From positions 33,033,462 to 33,097,461 of the forward strand of contig NC_021674.1 in the NCBI RefSeq assembly GCF_000247815.1: a stretch of 64,000 nucleotides of DNA, written 5' to 3'. The notes under the pieces were generated by a model that was not told where the DNA came from, ran no database searches, and was given only the letters and a program-made list of their open reading frames with translations. This document shows positions 27,328-40,089 of the stretch, piece by piece. Position numbers and translations under genes: made by a program. Position 1 is the stretch's first letter; each line of letters opens with the position of its first letter. This stretch comes from Ficedula albicollis (Eukaryota > Chordata > Aves > Passeriformes > Muscicapidae).

Positions 27328-30300
27328 ACTAAACCTTGAGAGAGCAATGAATTTTAAAGAAAAAAAGTATTTAAGAGAAGTGAACACAGTTTGAGATGGA
27401 GCAAAAGCCAACTCTTAATCCTGTTTGTGGGCTTTGCTCCAGCTGGGCTTGCTGCTGTGGGTAAGGGAAGCCAGATTTGGCATTGGGAAGCAATAATACT
27501 AATGGAGACATAGGGATGGAGAGATGCAGTGTGCAAGAGCTAAACTGTATTCTGTGTTTCTGGGAACACTGGGATGAGGAGAGGAGAGCTCCTCTCTATT
27601 ACGATGCAGGAGCGTGGGGAATACTGGCTCCAGTGTTGTGAGAGAGATTGGGAAACCAGGGAGTTCAGAGGAGGGGATTAAGAATAATTAAGGAGTCCTA
27701 ATAAAAAGGACAAAATGAGTATAGTTTGGCTAAGTGGTGACTAATATGGCCTAAGGGATAGAACAGCCCACAAATATCTGAGGGATGGAACTCCCACAAA
27801 GAGAGAGAAGAATTATTTAGCATAAAGGATGAGTTGTAGCTAAAAGTAAATGGAGGAAATTAGACAAAGAACTTAATCTCAATATTGGGAACAATTTCCT
27901 GAATTAGAGTTCAGTTATTACCCCCTGGAATAATCATCCTCAAGAAGTGTGGGAGCCTAACTTTTCCCTATATTAAACACTTGGCTGTAAAAGTACCACA
28001 CACACAACTGGAGAAATCTTAATCTTAGTGTGAGGGAATAGAAAAAGTCTAGAAGTTCACCACCCTTATACTCTCTGAAGGAAAAACACATTCAGACCTG
28101 TTTTGCTTCCCTGATGTTTGGAAGGTTTTTTTTCCCCCTGAGGAATCAGTTTAAATTCCAAAGTATTTTGGCAGATATACCTGAATAGGTGTAGCTGCCC
28201 TTGTGCCCTTGTGGGAAGCTGGTCCTTCCTGCCTGCCTGGGAACAGCTGTGCCAGGGAGGACAGCTTTTATTTATTTTATTTAATTTTTAAAAGGCCCAG
28301 TAGGAGTCTTCAGCAGCACTAGCACCTTGGATACCTAATAATATATATGATAATAACTTTTTCTTGTTGTTGGTTTGGTCTTCACAATTTTGCTTTGAAC
28401 AGAACCTCTTCTGTTGGGCTGCACTGATACACTTTTTTTACCTGGAAAAGAAGGGAGCCTCAAGGAAATTGTAAACAGCATGGAGTCCTTGAGACAGTTC
28501 TGCCTGTCTGAGGCACAGCTGTGTTCAGCTTCCCCACTGTCCCTTAGGGACATGTTCCTGGCATTGCTCTCAGTCACATCCCCTTTGTGCTGTGCTGCCT
28601 CTGGCGGTGCCTTTCTTTGGAGCAGACTGCAGAGTGCTTGCTGTGTGAGCTGTAGGAGCTGGTACTACTGGGAGCTTATGCAAATGCCATTACTGGAGCT
28701 TCTTCCAGCTGCAGGGACATGGTGCAGTGTTGCTTGGGGTGCCTCTTTGCTGCCAGGAGGGCATGCTTCACTTGCTCTGACATTCTGCCTCTTGTGCAAA
28801 CATTTAGACTGAGGCCACCTGAGTTTATAATGCTTTAACATCTGAATTTTATGGTGGTGTAAACAAGTAATGAGTTTGCAAGGTAATGTAAAATCAGGCC
28901 TGAGGTCCTCAGGAGCAGGCTCTATTGTTGTTTGAACAAGGAGACATGCAACAGTGATTCTAAAATCTCAGAAGAGTTTTTTGCTAACATGCTTAAATCA
29001 CACTGTAGTTAGAGAAATGAAATTGAAAGCCATGTTATGGCAACAGCTGGAAGGAAGATCCAAGGAAGGACCATGGTGGCACAGAAAAAGAGAGCGGCAT
29101 AGAGAATCACTCGTCTTCATGCTTCTGGCTACATCTTGATTTCATGCCACAGTTTACTGACCTCCTTTCCCTTTCCTTCTTGGTGTTGTGCCAAGGTAAC
29201 TCTGTGTGGGTCAGTGTTGCAAATTGGATCACTGGTAGGCTAAAAAGGAAGCCCTTCAGGGGTGTGCTTGCTGTCCTGACATGACAAGCCATGACCAGCA
29301 GGGCAGCAGAGGGAACTACGGTTCATCTTGGCTCTTACATGTGAGCCTTGGCTTTTGAACTGAAGTAATTGGACTTGCCTTTTCCATCAGCTGTTCCAAC
29401 AGACAGAGTTTGCATCTATGCAAGAAAGATACATGCTATGTCTATTTATGTTTATGTGTACTTTGCTATGTAAATCACGTGTAGCTCATTGCATTACAGA
29501 GGTAAAAATTACATTCTGTGCGTGTGTGTATAAAGAAACAGATAAAGGCTTAACCTCTTCAGCCCTCTGCAAGGGAATTCTTGGGTTACTGGTTAAATGG
29601 AGTGCCAGCAGGTGTTTGCATCTCTGCCTGCCTCTCCCAGTTACACACATGCTGCGTGTCTTGCTCTTTCCTAGCCACTCCTGCACCTTGGATAGCACAG
29701 AAGAAAGAAACAGATGCAACTTCTTTCAGAAAGCTGCAGGGAGAAGTTTGTAACGTGCTATTCAAAACCTCCTGTAAATGAGAAAAGTATTGCTAGGGCG
29801 GGTTCCCTGTGGGGTGGGAAGCTAGTGTGAAATGCAGTCAGGCACCTCCTCAGATGAAGTCTGTTAAGCAGTAACAGTGTTTGCCCAGGGAATTGTAACT
29901 CTGCCGTTCCTTCTGGCTTTGTACCTTCTCTGTGGATTTGGGGAACTTCATGTCTTCACCTCCCTACTGTTGTACTTCTGTGAGGGAAACTACAGCTCTA
30001 ACTAGGAACATCTGAGCAAAATGTTTGTTATCAGACACAAAGAAAAGTTTCTTGCATTTGATTTTCTGACCATAATGTAGTAATGATAACGATGGAATGG
30101 AAGGCAGTATAATTAATGTGATTATAGTTATTTGGATGGGGAACTGGAGGAGTTTTATTGCCTTCTCTGCTTCTTTTATAAGTTTCACTATGCCCATTTA
30201 AAAAGTATAATCAAAACAATATGTTTCCTTGGTTTAGACATTAGTCACTATGAAAAGTTCCTAACACTGAGATATACAGATGTTTTTTCATGAAGGGTGG

Positions 30301-33100
30301 ATTTAATATTACATGCATAAGATGTACCTAAATGGGTCTTTCTCTTTTTGAGTCAGCATACCAGGAAGTAAATGGATAAAAACTGGTAAAGCATTACATC
30401 AACATATAGTAATATTCAGTTATTGCAAGTTTCAATATTATTTATATTTTTATTAACTGCCCTAGCTTTCATGCTTTCATCTTTTCTTCTGCTATTTTAG
30501 CAGTCCTTCATGGTTTAGGAAGCTTTTAGTTTTGTATCTAATGGGGATAAAGAGAGGGGAAAATTTCAAACGTTCTACGAACCAGCTGCTGTGAAATCAC
30601 ACAGAAGTATTTGGAGCAAAGCTAACTTAGATTTCCAGAAAATCTGTCCCAGATGTGTTATGCACAGTTACATCTTAATGCCTAAATTATGTTTTCTTTT
30701 CTTGAGGTTTGCAAAGTTTCTCTGTGGCATTGCTTTTCTGGATATGGGCTATTTCTGATCTATTCACCTGCACAGCCCTGGGAGAAGCACAGATGGTGGC
30801 TGGTTGGTGTAAAGCTCCATTAATCTAGGTAGTGTCCATACAATTCTTCCCTTAATTCTTGTCAGGCTAGCAAAATAATGATATATGAATCACTGTTTTT
30901 TTGGTTTGGCATCAGAAATGAAACTATCAAAATTCTGGTTTGAATTAGACACAGCATTCTTTTCAGCCACTATCAGACAATTTTTATCTCTTTCCATCTA
31001 TGTTAAAGCTTAAAAAAAAAATGCTTGTGTGGTTTTAAGACCCAGAAATGTTTCACTGGTCTTCTTAAAATTCTAGTATATCCTTTCATTCTAAACACTG
31101 TCTGTGACCAAAGCTATTAGCTAAATTCTAACCCCTAAACTAGAAACCTAAGAAACTGAGGATTCCCTCCTGCCCTTGTTATGTGACTGTTCTTGCAGAG
31201 AGAAAAGGTAGAGAAGGTGTGTTAGCTCTTGGCACCAGTAGCTCTGGGCACCCCAGTAGCACCTGCAGGCTCGGCTGGGGTAGTGGCTAAGGAGCCAGCT
31301 GGTGCACCACAACCTTGAGGGACCCTTCCAGTGCTCCTGCTAAACTCTACATGGACAGCTGATGCTCCACTCCATAGCTTTTGGACAGAAAAGCGCTCCT
31401 TTGCCAAGGAGCAGCCACCTGTCCCTTGCCTCCTTGAGAGTGTGTATTCCTGCCCTGAAGAATTCAGGGCAGTGTTAGTGGTTAGTGCCTATAAAATACC
31501 ACACACTGATCACCACCCTCATGACTGAGCTTGCCATTTGCAAAAGAATAAAAAAAAATATATTTTCCCCTCAGCTTTGGATTTAGATATTATGTAGGCT
31601 TAATCTCCATGGCACTTTCTTCCTCTAATTCAACCTGCAAGGATTTATATAACAATATTATTACATACTAATTAAAACTAAGTCTTCAAATGGTGTCACA
31701 TACTTCTTTATACTTCCTTTGCTTGTGGCAGCGTGACAGACGGTGTTCAAGAATCCAGAATAACTGTGCTTGTTTCCTGTTATATAAGATGCCTCCTTAA
31801 AATAGACTGCTGGGAGACTTTTTGAGTTGCTTTTTTTTCTTCCCCCCAACTAGCTTCACAATATTACTGAACTGTCAATGTGACTGCCTGTCTGCTTCTG
31901 CTATAATCTTATTTAGTCTTGGTAGAAAAGAACATGAAAACAAGCTTTGTTTTTGTCATTCCATGCTTTCCTGTGGCATCAGATAGAGAAGGGGAAATGG
32001 CATGGTCACATGCCCTGTATTTATTCTCCTTTAATTGCTAAATGCCTTGCTCTTTGAAGTTCTCATGATAGTGAGTTTATCTGCAGCAAAGGCAGCCAGC
32101 CTTTCTCTGCTTGTGAGCCAGTTTTACTCCCAGCCAGGTGTTTGACGGCAGATGCAATTCAGTCATGCTTGAAAAAAATTCTGTATCTTGCTTGGTAAAT
32201 AATGATAGTGTAATCATGTCTTGCCCTTCTAACACCCATCGTGGTAACCCCAGTTTGGCTGGCTGCCCCTCCAGCCAACTTTCCTGGGAGCCTCCTAAGA
32301 ATCATACTGATGAGCTCCACACATGAGCTGGTTGCCTTGTGCTCTAACTTCAGGGCTTTCTGTAATCTCCTTCTTCAAGAGAGTGAGTATTTTGTGCTTC
32401 TTTTGCTTTCAGCAGCAATACAGGGCATACACTGTGGTATTGGATCTGATCCTCAGACAGGAATTGCTTTTATAATTTGGAAAATGCCTGTTCCTGAAAT
32501 TTGTCCAGCCCCTTAAGGTCCCATTAGTCTCAGTAGGAACTAAAGGCATGCATCACACACCCAAGGAGATGCCTGGGTCCTTGCAAAACTGAACTTGCAG
32601 AGGAAATTTATCATACATTCAGAAACAAGTGACCCAAGATTGGCCTCAGTGAGCTTTGGAGCAAGTTGTATCTCCAGAGAGTCATTGAAACTGCCCCTTA
32701 TGTTATTGATTTGAATTTAATGTGGCAAGAGCATGTCTCCTCGCAGTGTTAGAGGTGTGAAATACAACCATGCAAAAAGGTCCCACAGGTACACTGTTTC
32801 TCCTGGTACTACTGTGTCACACATTCCATGGCTCTTCCTTCCATATCTTCTTTTTCAGAGATAGGTATCTAGAACAGAAAATAAATCCAAAGGGGAGTAT
32901 AAATGCACTCTAGCTGGGAGAGCAGAATAGCAAATGAAAGTCGAAGTTGGTGCAGTGGGCAGGAACTAATCATAAAATAAAGACTGTAACATCATCCCTG
33001 AGTGGGCATTGGACTGTTGGTGAGGAGCATTTCATCTGCCTGCTGTGTTTTTGATAGTACCTGTTCAAATGAATTGATGTAACCAGACAAAGAGAAATAA

Positions 33101-33186
33101 GGTAACAAGACAGATGGAGAATAGCTACAAGAGAACATAAAACAGGTAACACGACAGATGGAGAATAGCTACAAGAGAACATAAAA
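33101..33186. repeat. Tandem duplication, period 44
   Basis: Copies lie at 33101-33144 and 33145-33186, from GGTAACA to GAACATAAAA, with one internal difference. It directly abuts the 1435-bp duplication. Confidence 0.92.
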
Positions 33187-36053
33187 TGAAGGAAAAAGGA
33201 AGTCAGTGATATTGATGACTGAAAGGGAGAGATCTGTGGCCAGTGGCTTTGTCTGGTGCAGAGCTGTGCTGTCCCAGCTCAGGTGTGAAGCAGTGTGATG
33301 GTGTTTGTTCGCACTAACAGCACCCCAAATTGATTCCCTGTCCTGTGTTCCACTGGGCTTTTTTTCTTTGGTTTGTGCATGCAGGACTGGTGTGGGTGTT
33401 GATCTGTGCAGGGAATGTGAACTTGGCTATATTGCATGTGTGTGTTCATACATTTACAAAGCAACAATTTTTGTTTTGTTTCTTCTTGCTAAAATAATTG
33501 TCTCAGTAGAGCTGCTCTTGAGTAATGGCAAATTTATCATTAGGTAGTACTTTGCATTGTATTTCCTTATTCCCCCTGCTGTTTAGGAATAAACTGACCA
33601 GAATGGATACTTTCACACTAAGAAGGCCATTTTCTGTAACAATACTGTTGAAATTACAGTGGGATTAATTATATTTAGGCAGTGGTAAAAAAAATGTGTA
33701 TTTATGTGGTTGGTCTGTGTATATCATCTTTGCAGTGCTTTTGCATTGAGGACACACAGTGTATGCCTATGGCTTTCCCACTGAAGCACCATAGCAGGGA
33801 AAAGAATAAAGTTTATATTTAGAAATTTGTTATGTCTTGTGGTGTAGAAAGGTTGTGTTATCGGCTACTTCAAGCAAAAGTACTTTAAATCCCTCTTGCC
33901 CCCCCAATAATTGTCAGTCTTCTGAGTTGTAACATTCATTCTTGAATGACTGCTTGAATGAGGCCACTTCAGTGATGCCCACAGTTTACGGTGATATTGC
34001 AAGTGGGTAAATCAGAAGATTTACTAAAAATAACCTGATTTTGGAGAGCATGACCTCATGTGTAGCTGTTTACAAAGCTGTGCAGGGCCCCACTCTTTAC
34101 TGCTCTAATGGGTCCTGTTAAAGACAAAGGACTGGTGTTAAACTCTGTGGCTCAGTGAGAGGGGGCAGGGGGAGTTTTTGGTTGTGAGAAATCAAAGTGC
34201 TACGATATACTGATACCTGCAAAAAGCCTTTTAGAGAGGGCTGACTGCAAGCTGCATTTGCTGGATACTGGGTCACAGAAAAATCAGGGTGGGAGGATGA
34301 GGGGACAGTGTGCTTGAGGATCCTCAGACAGTACTGCAGAGGTTTGTTATGAGCCCAGGAGGCCTAAACTGATAAAGCTAGCCAGCTTGAATAAGTCCCA
34401 AATGGATCAATATCTTCCAAATTGCATAAAATTTTCATTTTGTTCTGAAGCTTCAGCAGGAGTATATTTCTCTCTGAAGGAGCTGGAGAACTCTTTAATT
34501 CAAAGAGGCAACCCCAGACAAGCCAGATCCATTGGTCAGCTTAATTTTAACTACACTACCCAGTCAATAAGGCTTCCATCCCCTCGTTTAAATCAGATAA
34601 AGCAAGAGCAGAATCTTGAAATGAAGGAAAAAGGAAGTCAGTGATATTGATGACTGAAAGGGAGAGATCTGTGGCCAGTGGCTTTGTCTGGTGCAGAGCT
34701 GTGCTGTCCCAGCTCAGGTGTGAAGCAGTGTGATGGTGTTTGTTCGCACTAACAGCACCCCAAATTGATTCCCTGTCCTGTGTTCCACTGGGCTTTTTTT
34801 CTTTGGTTTGTGCATGCAGGACTGGTGTGGGTGTTGATCTGTGCAGGGAATGTGAACTTGGCTATATTGCATGTGTGTGTTCATACATTTACAAAGCAAC
34901 AATTTTTGTTTTGTTTCTTCTTGCTAAAATAATTGTCTCAGTAGAGCTGCTCTTGAGTAATGGCAAATTTATCATTAGGTAGTACTTTGCATTGTATTTC
35001 CTTATTCCCCCTGCTGTTTAGGAATAAACTGACCAGAATGGATACTTTCACACTAAGAAGGCCATTTTCTGTAACAATACTGTTGAAATTACAGTGGGAT
35101 TAATTATATTTAGGCAGTGGTAAAAAAAATGTGTATTTATGTGGTTGGTCTGTGTATATCATCTTTGCAGTGCTTTTGCATTGAGGACACACAGTGTATG
35201 CCTATGGCTTTCCCACTGAAGCACCATAGCAGGGAAAAGAATAAAGTTTATATTTAGAAATTTGTTATGTCTTGTGGTGTAGAAAGGTTGTGTTATCGGC
35301 TACTTCAAGCAAAAGTACTTTAAATCCCTCTTGCCCCCCCAATAATTGTCAGTCTTCTGAGTTGTAACATTCATTCTTGAATGACTGCTTGAATGAGGCC
35401 ACTTCAGTGATGCCCACAGTTTACGGTGATATTGCAAGTGGGTAAATCAGAAGATTTACTAAAAATAACCTGATTTTGGAGAGCATGACCTCATGTGTAG
35501 CTGTTTACAAAGCTGTGCAGGGCCCCACTCTTTACTGCTCTAATGGGTCCTGTTAAAGACAAAGGACTGGTGTTAAACTCTGTGGCTCAGTGAGAGGGGG
35601 CAGGGGGAGTTTTTGGTTGTGAGAAATCAAAGTGCTACGATATACTGATACCTGCAAAAAGCCTTTTAGAGAGGGCTGACTGCAAGCTGCATTTGCTGGA
35701 TACTGGGTCACAGAAAAATCAGGGTGGGAGGATGAGGGGACAGTGTGCTTGAGGATCCTCAGACAGTACTGCAGAGGTTTGTTATGAGCCTAGGAGGCCT
35801 AAACTGATAAAGCTAGCCAGCTTGAATAAGTCCCAAATGGATCAATATCTTCCAAATTGCATAAAATTTTCATTTTGTTCTGAAGCTTCAGCAGGAGTAT
35901 ATTTCTCTCTGAAGGAGCTGGAGAACTCTTTAATTCAAAGAGGCAACCCCAGACAAGCCAGATCCATTGGTCAGCTTAATTTTAACTACACTACCCAGTC
36001 AATAAGGCTTCCATCCTCTCGTTTAAATCAGATAAAGCAAGAGCAGAATCTTG
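33186..36053. repeat. Largest tandem duplication, period 1435
   Basis: Copies lie at 33186-34620 and 34621-36053, from ATGAAGGAAAAAGG to GAGCAGAATCTTG. Only about two differences were seen (GAGCCCAGG/GAGCCTAGG and CATCCCCTC/CATCCTCTC). The paired frames at 33279/34714, 33305/34740 and 34387/35822 are the same chance frames repeated. Confidence 0.96.
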
Positions 36054-37727
36054 TGATGTTGGAAACAAAATTCGGAGTTTTATTTTCTGGCCAGTTTAGG
36101 TTATTGAAAATGACCAATATACCAAATATGTGAGTGTGATCAAGTTTCTAGAATGGAAAATAATTCCTTTTCTTTTTGCAAATGGAGGCTGAGGAAGCAT
36201 TTGGCCTGCTTGTGCCTTGCTGCAGGTGGCTGTAGTAGGGCAAAAGAAACAGATTAATGTCTCTGTTACCATCTACCCTGGAAAGCAAAAGATACTCAAT
36301 TTTTTTTTTCTGTATGCAGAAAGTGCTCTTTTCTTCTCCTGTCCTTTCTTGTGTAAAAGAAATACACTGAGAAATACAGTTTGTGTCTTATTCTTAGAGG
36401 GGCCCATATACATTTTAAGAGTCAAAAGATTTTTCTGGTAATGTTACCCCTTATATTTGTAATATCTACCACGGACCCAGGAGACTCAGAGACTGCAGTC
36501 CTTTTGGTGTTATGGAAGAGCAGTCAAGATCCTTGCTAACTCCTCTGATATCCTTCCCCCCCTGCACCCCTCACTCTCAGCTGTATTTCAGCAATATTGA
36601 ACAGGAGTCACTGGCACTTTATTCAGGTGGAACAGAGCTGCAAATATTGGTGTTATCAACAAATCACAAATGAGATTAAGATCCAAGTCAAATCAAACAG
36701 CAAATGCATTTTCCTGCCTTTTGTATATGAGACAGGATGGTTTAGAGGAACATTTTTGCATAAAATTTTGAGCTATTTTAATTAACTTATTTTTCCACTT
36801 CTAGAGGTATGTTCAGAAATTTGGTTTTGCTAAGAAACAAACTTGTTCAGTGTAGTGGTTTGTCCAACTATCTGAAGAGTGCCTACAGAACTGAAAATTA
36901 ATTAGCTTTCACTGAAATTTGAACAGGTAATAAGCAAAAAGCTGCAGATTAATGGCTTTACGTGTCATAAATTCTGCTTTTTGGTGCCTGTGCCACACAT
37001 CTGTACAGTTCAATGCCTTACTACTCTGTGTGGTGCATTTAATTTCACTTTACTGGAAATAGAAAAAAAAGGAACAAAAGGTTTGTTTTAAAAATATCAG
37101 TAATTGCCAACACTAATAGTGTTTTCCAGTTTCATAATTTTTTGTAATCACTCTGCAGCATGATTGAAGTAGGTTAAATATTAAGGTCAGCTCCCAAAGG
37201 AAGTGGGGTCCAAGCCAGCAGAATGCTGAGCATTCCTGCAAGAGGCTGGGCACATGGGACTTCCCCTACAAATGGTAGGGAATGAGGACATTTAGTGTGG
37301 TGCAGAATTATTACCTGAGTATTCAGTAGATAGAGGGAAAAGGTCTTACCACAAAACATTGAAGGTGATGTGGGTGAAATTTGTGTCAATTGTTTTTCTC
37401 AACAAGAAATGTGGACTTCATTTAAGCTAAATTAATCAGCTTCTGCTGATTAGCCAATGTCCTGCCAGAAAGTAAACAATAATCAAGAAGCTTTAAAATA
37501 TATTTTGGTTACAGCCTTGCAAAAATAAGTAGCTATTATCTTTTTCAGTTTGGAATTGTAGTGTGACATTTCTCCACTTATATTTAGATTATTATTCTAA
37601 AATTTAAAGCTTTAATTTTGAATTTCTTAAATTTCTGAGACTGACGCTAGGTGATTCTGTTGAAAATTTTCAGAGAAAATTTTGAAAGAAAAAAGTACAG
37701 ATTTACATTAACATTTCCTTTGTAGCA

Positions 37728-38056
37728 TCATTGGATCATGGAGGCTGGAGGGCACCTCAGGATGTTTCAGCCTTCTCAAAGCAGGCTCAGCTCTGAGATG
37801 AGACACATTGCCCAGGCTTTTACCCATTTGGGTCTTAAACTTTCCCAAGCACAAAAACTTCACAGTGTTGCCTGGCTGCCCTCAGGGTGAAAAATCTTTT
37901 CTTTACACTGTGTCCCAACTTCTCATGCTCCACTATATGTCCCCTAGCTCTTGTTCTCCTTCCATGCTCTCGTATGGAGCACAAGCCAATCATCTGGGTA
38001 CCATCCTTGTAGATACTGGTAGGAATTCTGTTCTGCATCTCCAAAACCACTGTAAC
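37728..38056 (-). mobile_element. CR1 LINE 3' end fragment (different subfamily or older copy)
   Basis: The start ATCATGGAGGCTGGAGGGCACCTC and the following CTCAAAGCAGGCTCAG are typical of the reverse complement of a CR1 3' end. Later blocks such as GTGTCCCAACTTCTCATGC and CATCTGGGTACCATCCTTGT fit the same tail. It is truncated, diverged and non-coding. The ORFs overlapping it on both strands are chance frames. Confidence 0.72.
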
Positions 38057-38303
38057 TATTTGTGTGAATCTGCCAAGAAAATCTAGATGTATTCGTTATT
38101 TCCCACCATTCATTAATTTCCTTGTGCTTCAGCCTATCCCTAGGAAGGTGGGATAATACAATTTCTTTTTTTATGTTTTGTCTACTTTGCTTATAAGCTG
38201 TTGGTACTGGACTGATTTTAGTCTGCTGAGAGAAGTACCTCAGACTTGGACCTTAGCATGCTATTTATAGTAATTGTTGTAGTCTCCAGTAGCTGAAAAC
38301 AGG

Positions 38304-38384
38304 TTGTATAAAATAATTATCACTATTTCATGGTGGGGATTTACTTGTATCAAATAATTATCACTATTTCATGGTGGGGATTTA
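38304..38384. repeat. Tandem duplication, period 41
   Basis: Copies lie at 38304-38344 and 38345-38384, from TTGTAT to GGTGGGGATTTA, with one difference. It runs directly into the next duplication. Confidence 0.92.
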
Positions 38385-38538
38385 AATAAGTAGAAGGCAA
38401 AACTAACAGGAACTCTTAGAGGAAATATTTTTTACTACAACAGGAGATGGCTTGTCAGAGTAAATAAGTACAAGGCAAAACTAACAGGAACTCTTAGAGG
38501 AAATATTTTTTACTACAACAGGAGATGGCTTGTCAGAG
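38383..38538. repeat. Tandem duplication, period 78
   Basis: Copies lie at 38383-38460 and 38461-38538, from TAAATAAGTA to GGCTTGTCAGAG, with one difference (G/C). Confidence 0.94.
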
Positions 38539-39464
38539 CTGGGCTTAAGTGCATTGAATTTCAGTGCATCTGCATTGTCAGAATAGTTTACCATTTGTAT
38601 GCTGGTGTTATTTTAAGTGTGCTGACCTCAAAAATATTGATGAGGCAAAACCCCCTGTAAAACATACCTGCCTTTTAACCTTTTTATGGTTCTGCCAACC
38701 GGAAAGTTAAACAATGACAAAATGGACTGTGAATCTGTGTGCTGGCTGCTTTTTCTCCTGCTGTTATGAGAGGTTTTTGCTGAATGGGACAGATATGAAG
38801 CAGAATAGCTTTCTGCACAGTATGTGGTCAGGCTTTAGCATTCAAGGTAATAGAATAACTGTAATCGTATAAGCTCCATAAAACTTACAGCTAAAGAATT
38901 TTCTTTATGTGATTTTGAGGACTGTTATTAAATGGCCAGTGGTTTGTGGGCCCCACATTGCAAAGCTCCTGTTAGTCATGTTTTTGAGCTGTCACGACTG
39001 CTCATGAGGAGAGTCAGCTAGGGGCTGACTCACCAGGAGTCCAGTCCAATGGTTTGGCATTTCCTGTGTTATCTCAAATACAGGGAAAATCTGCCAGCAA
39101 TTACTTAGGGAGTTTTCATGAGAAGGCAGTGTACCTGTACATCTATGCCTTTAATATTTCACAGTTAACAACTGTAAGGTCTGTGTATATTGCTTGCTGT
39201 AAACAATAGCACTACAAGATAAAGCAGTGCACATCTCCTTCCTTATTATTTTGTGGCAATGGCGGCGCTTTGTAAAATAAATCATCAGTATAAATAGGCA
39301 ATACTTCTTAACAGCCAAAGGCTGAGCTGGATGGAGACTGTTCCTGACCTTTCCTTGGAAGACACTAGAGCCCTTGCCCTCAGCTCAGTGTGACTGAAAT
39401 AAAGGCTACTCTGGTCTGAAAATGGGTAGTCAAGTAACCATGGTGGTAAGTGATAAAGACATAC

Positions 39465-39602
39465 GAATTAATTTGAGTTATAGTAAATATACCTGGTTTT
39501 CTTCCTATATTAAACTAGTGCTAAGCATCTTTTGAATTAATTTGAGTTATAGTAAATATATCTAGTTTTCTTCCTATATTAAACTAGTGCTAAGCATCTT
39601 TA
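39465..39602. repeat. Tandem duplication, period 69
   Basis: Copies lie at 39465-39533 and 39534-39602, from GAATTAATTTGAG to CTAAGCATCTTT, with two transitions. Confidence 0.93.
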
Positions 39603-39971
39603 TTTTATGCAAGTATAATGGGTCAGCTTGCTTCATGCATTAAGCATGCAGTGACACATATCCAATTGATCCTCAGAGCTTCCCAAGAAAAGGATAATGT
39701 GAGCACTGTCATCTCTCTGACTACCATTTTTTACATAATCATTTTTTTTCATAGAGAACAATAAGATAAATAGTAGAAACAACCTTTACCTACTCTTTAA
39801 AAAATTTACTAGTTATTTCTCTTCCTTTTTTGATTGCTGATCATTTTTTCTGTGGTTGGGTTCTTCTTCTGGTTACCAAAATCACTCTTTTTTTCTCTAA
39901 AAATGCAGGTTGATTTTATGTGTCTGCAGTCAGTAACACAGCAGAAATGGTGAATGTGGTCATTTTTATCG

Positions 39972-40089
39972 TTTGTATGACCACTATCATGGTCAGTAAT
40001 GCCTGAAATTTAGGAACCATACTAAGAAGATTTGTGTGACCACTATCATGGTCAGCAATGCCTGAAATTTAGGAACCATACTAAGAAGA
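39972..40089. repeat. Tandem duplication, period 59
   Basis: Copies lie at 39972-40030 and 40031-40089, from TTTGT(A/G)TGACC to ACTAAGAAGA, with two transitions. Confidence 0.93.

Noticed and set aside
28414..28812. 132-codon open frame, the longest not tied to a homopolymer except the 136-codon frame at 50944-51354
   Set aside because: Cys/Leu/Ser-rich chance frame with no recognised domain and no splice-site support.
34387..36133. Repeated frames of 85 and 103 codons with plausible amino-acid composition
   Set aside because: Same frame in both copies of the 1435-bp duplication. No acceptor or donor frames it convincingly, the ends fall at the duplication junction, and I recognise no protein.
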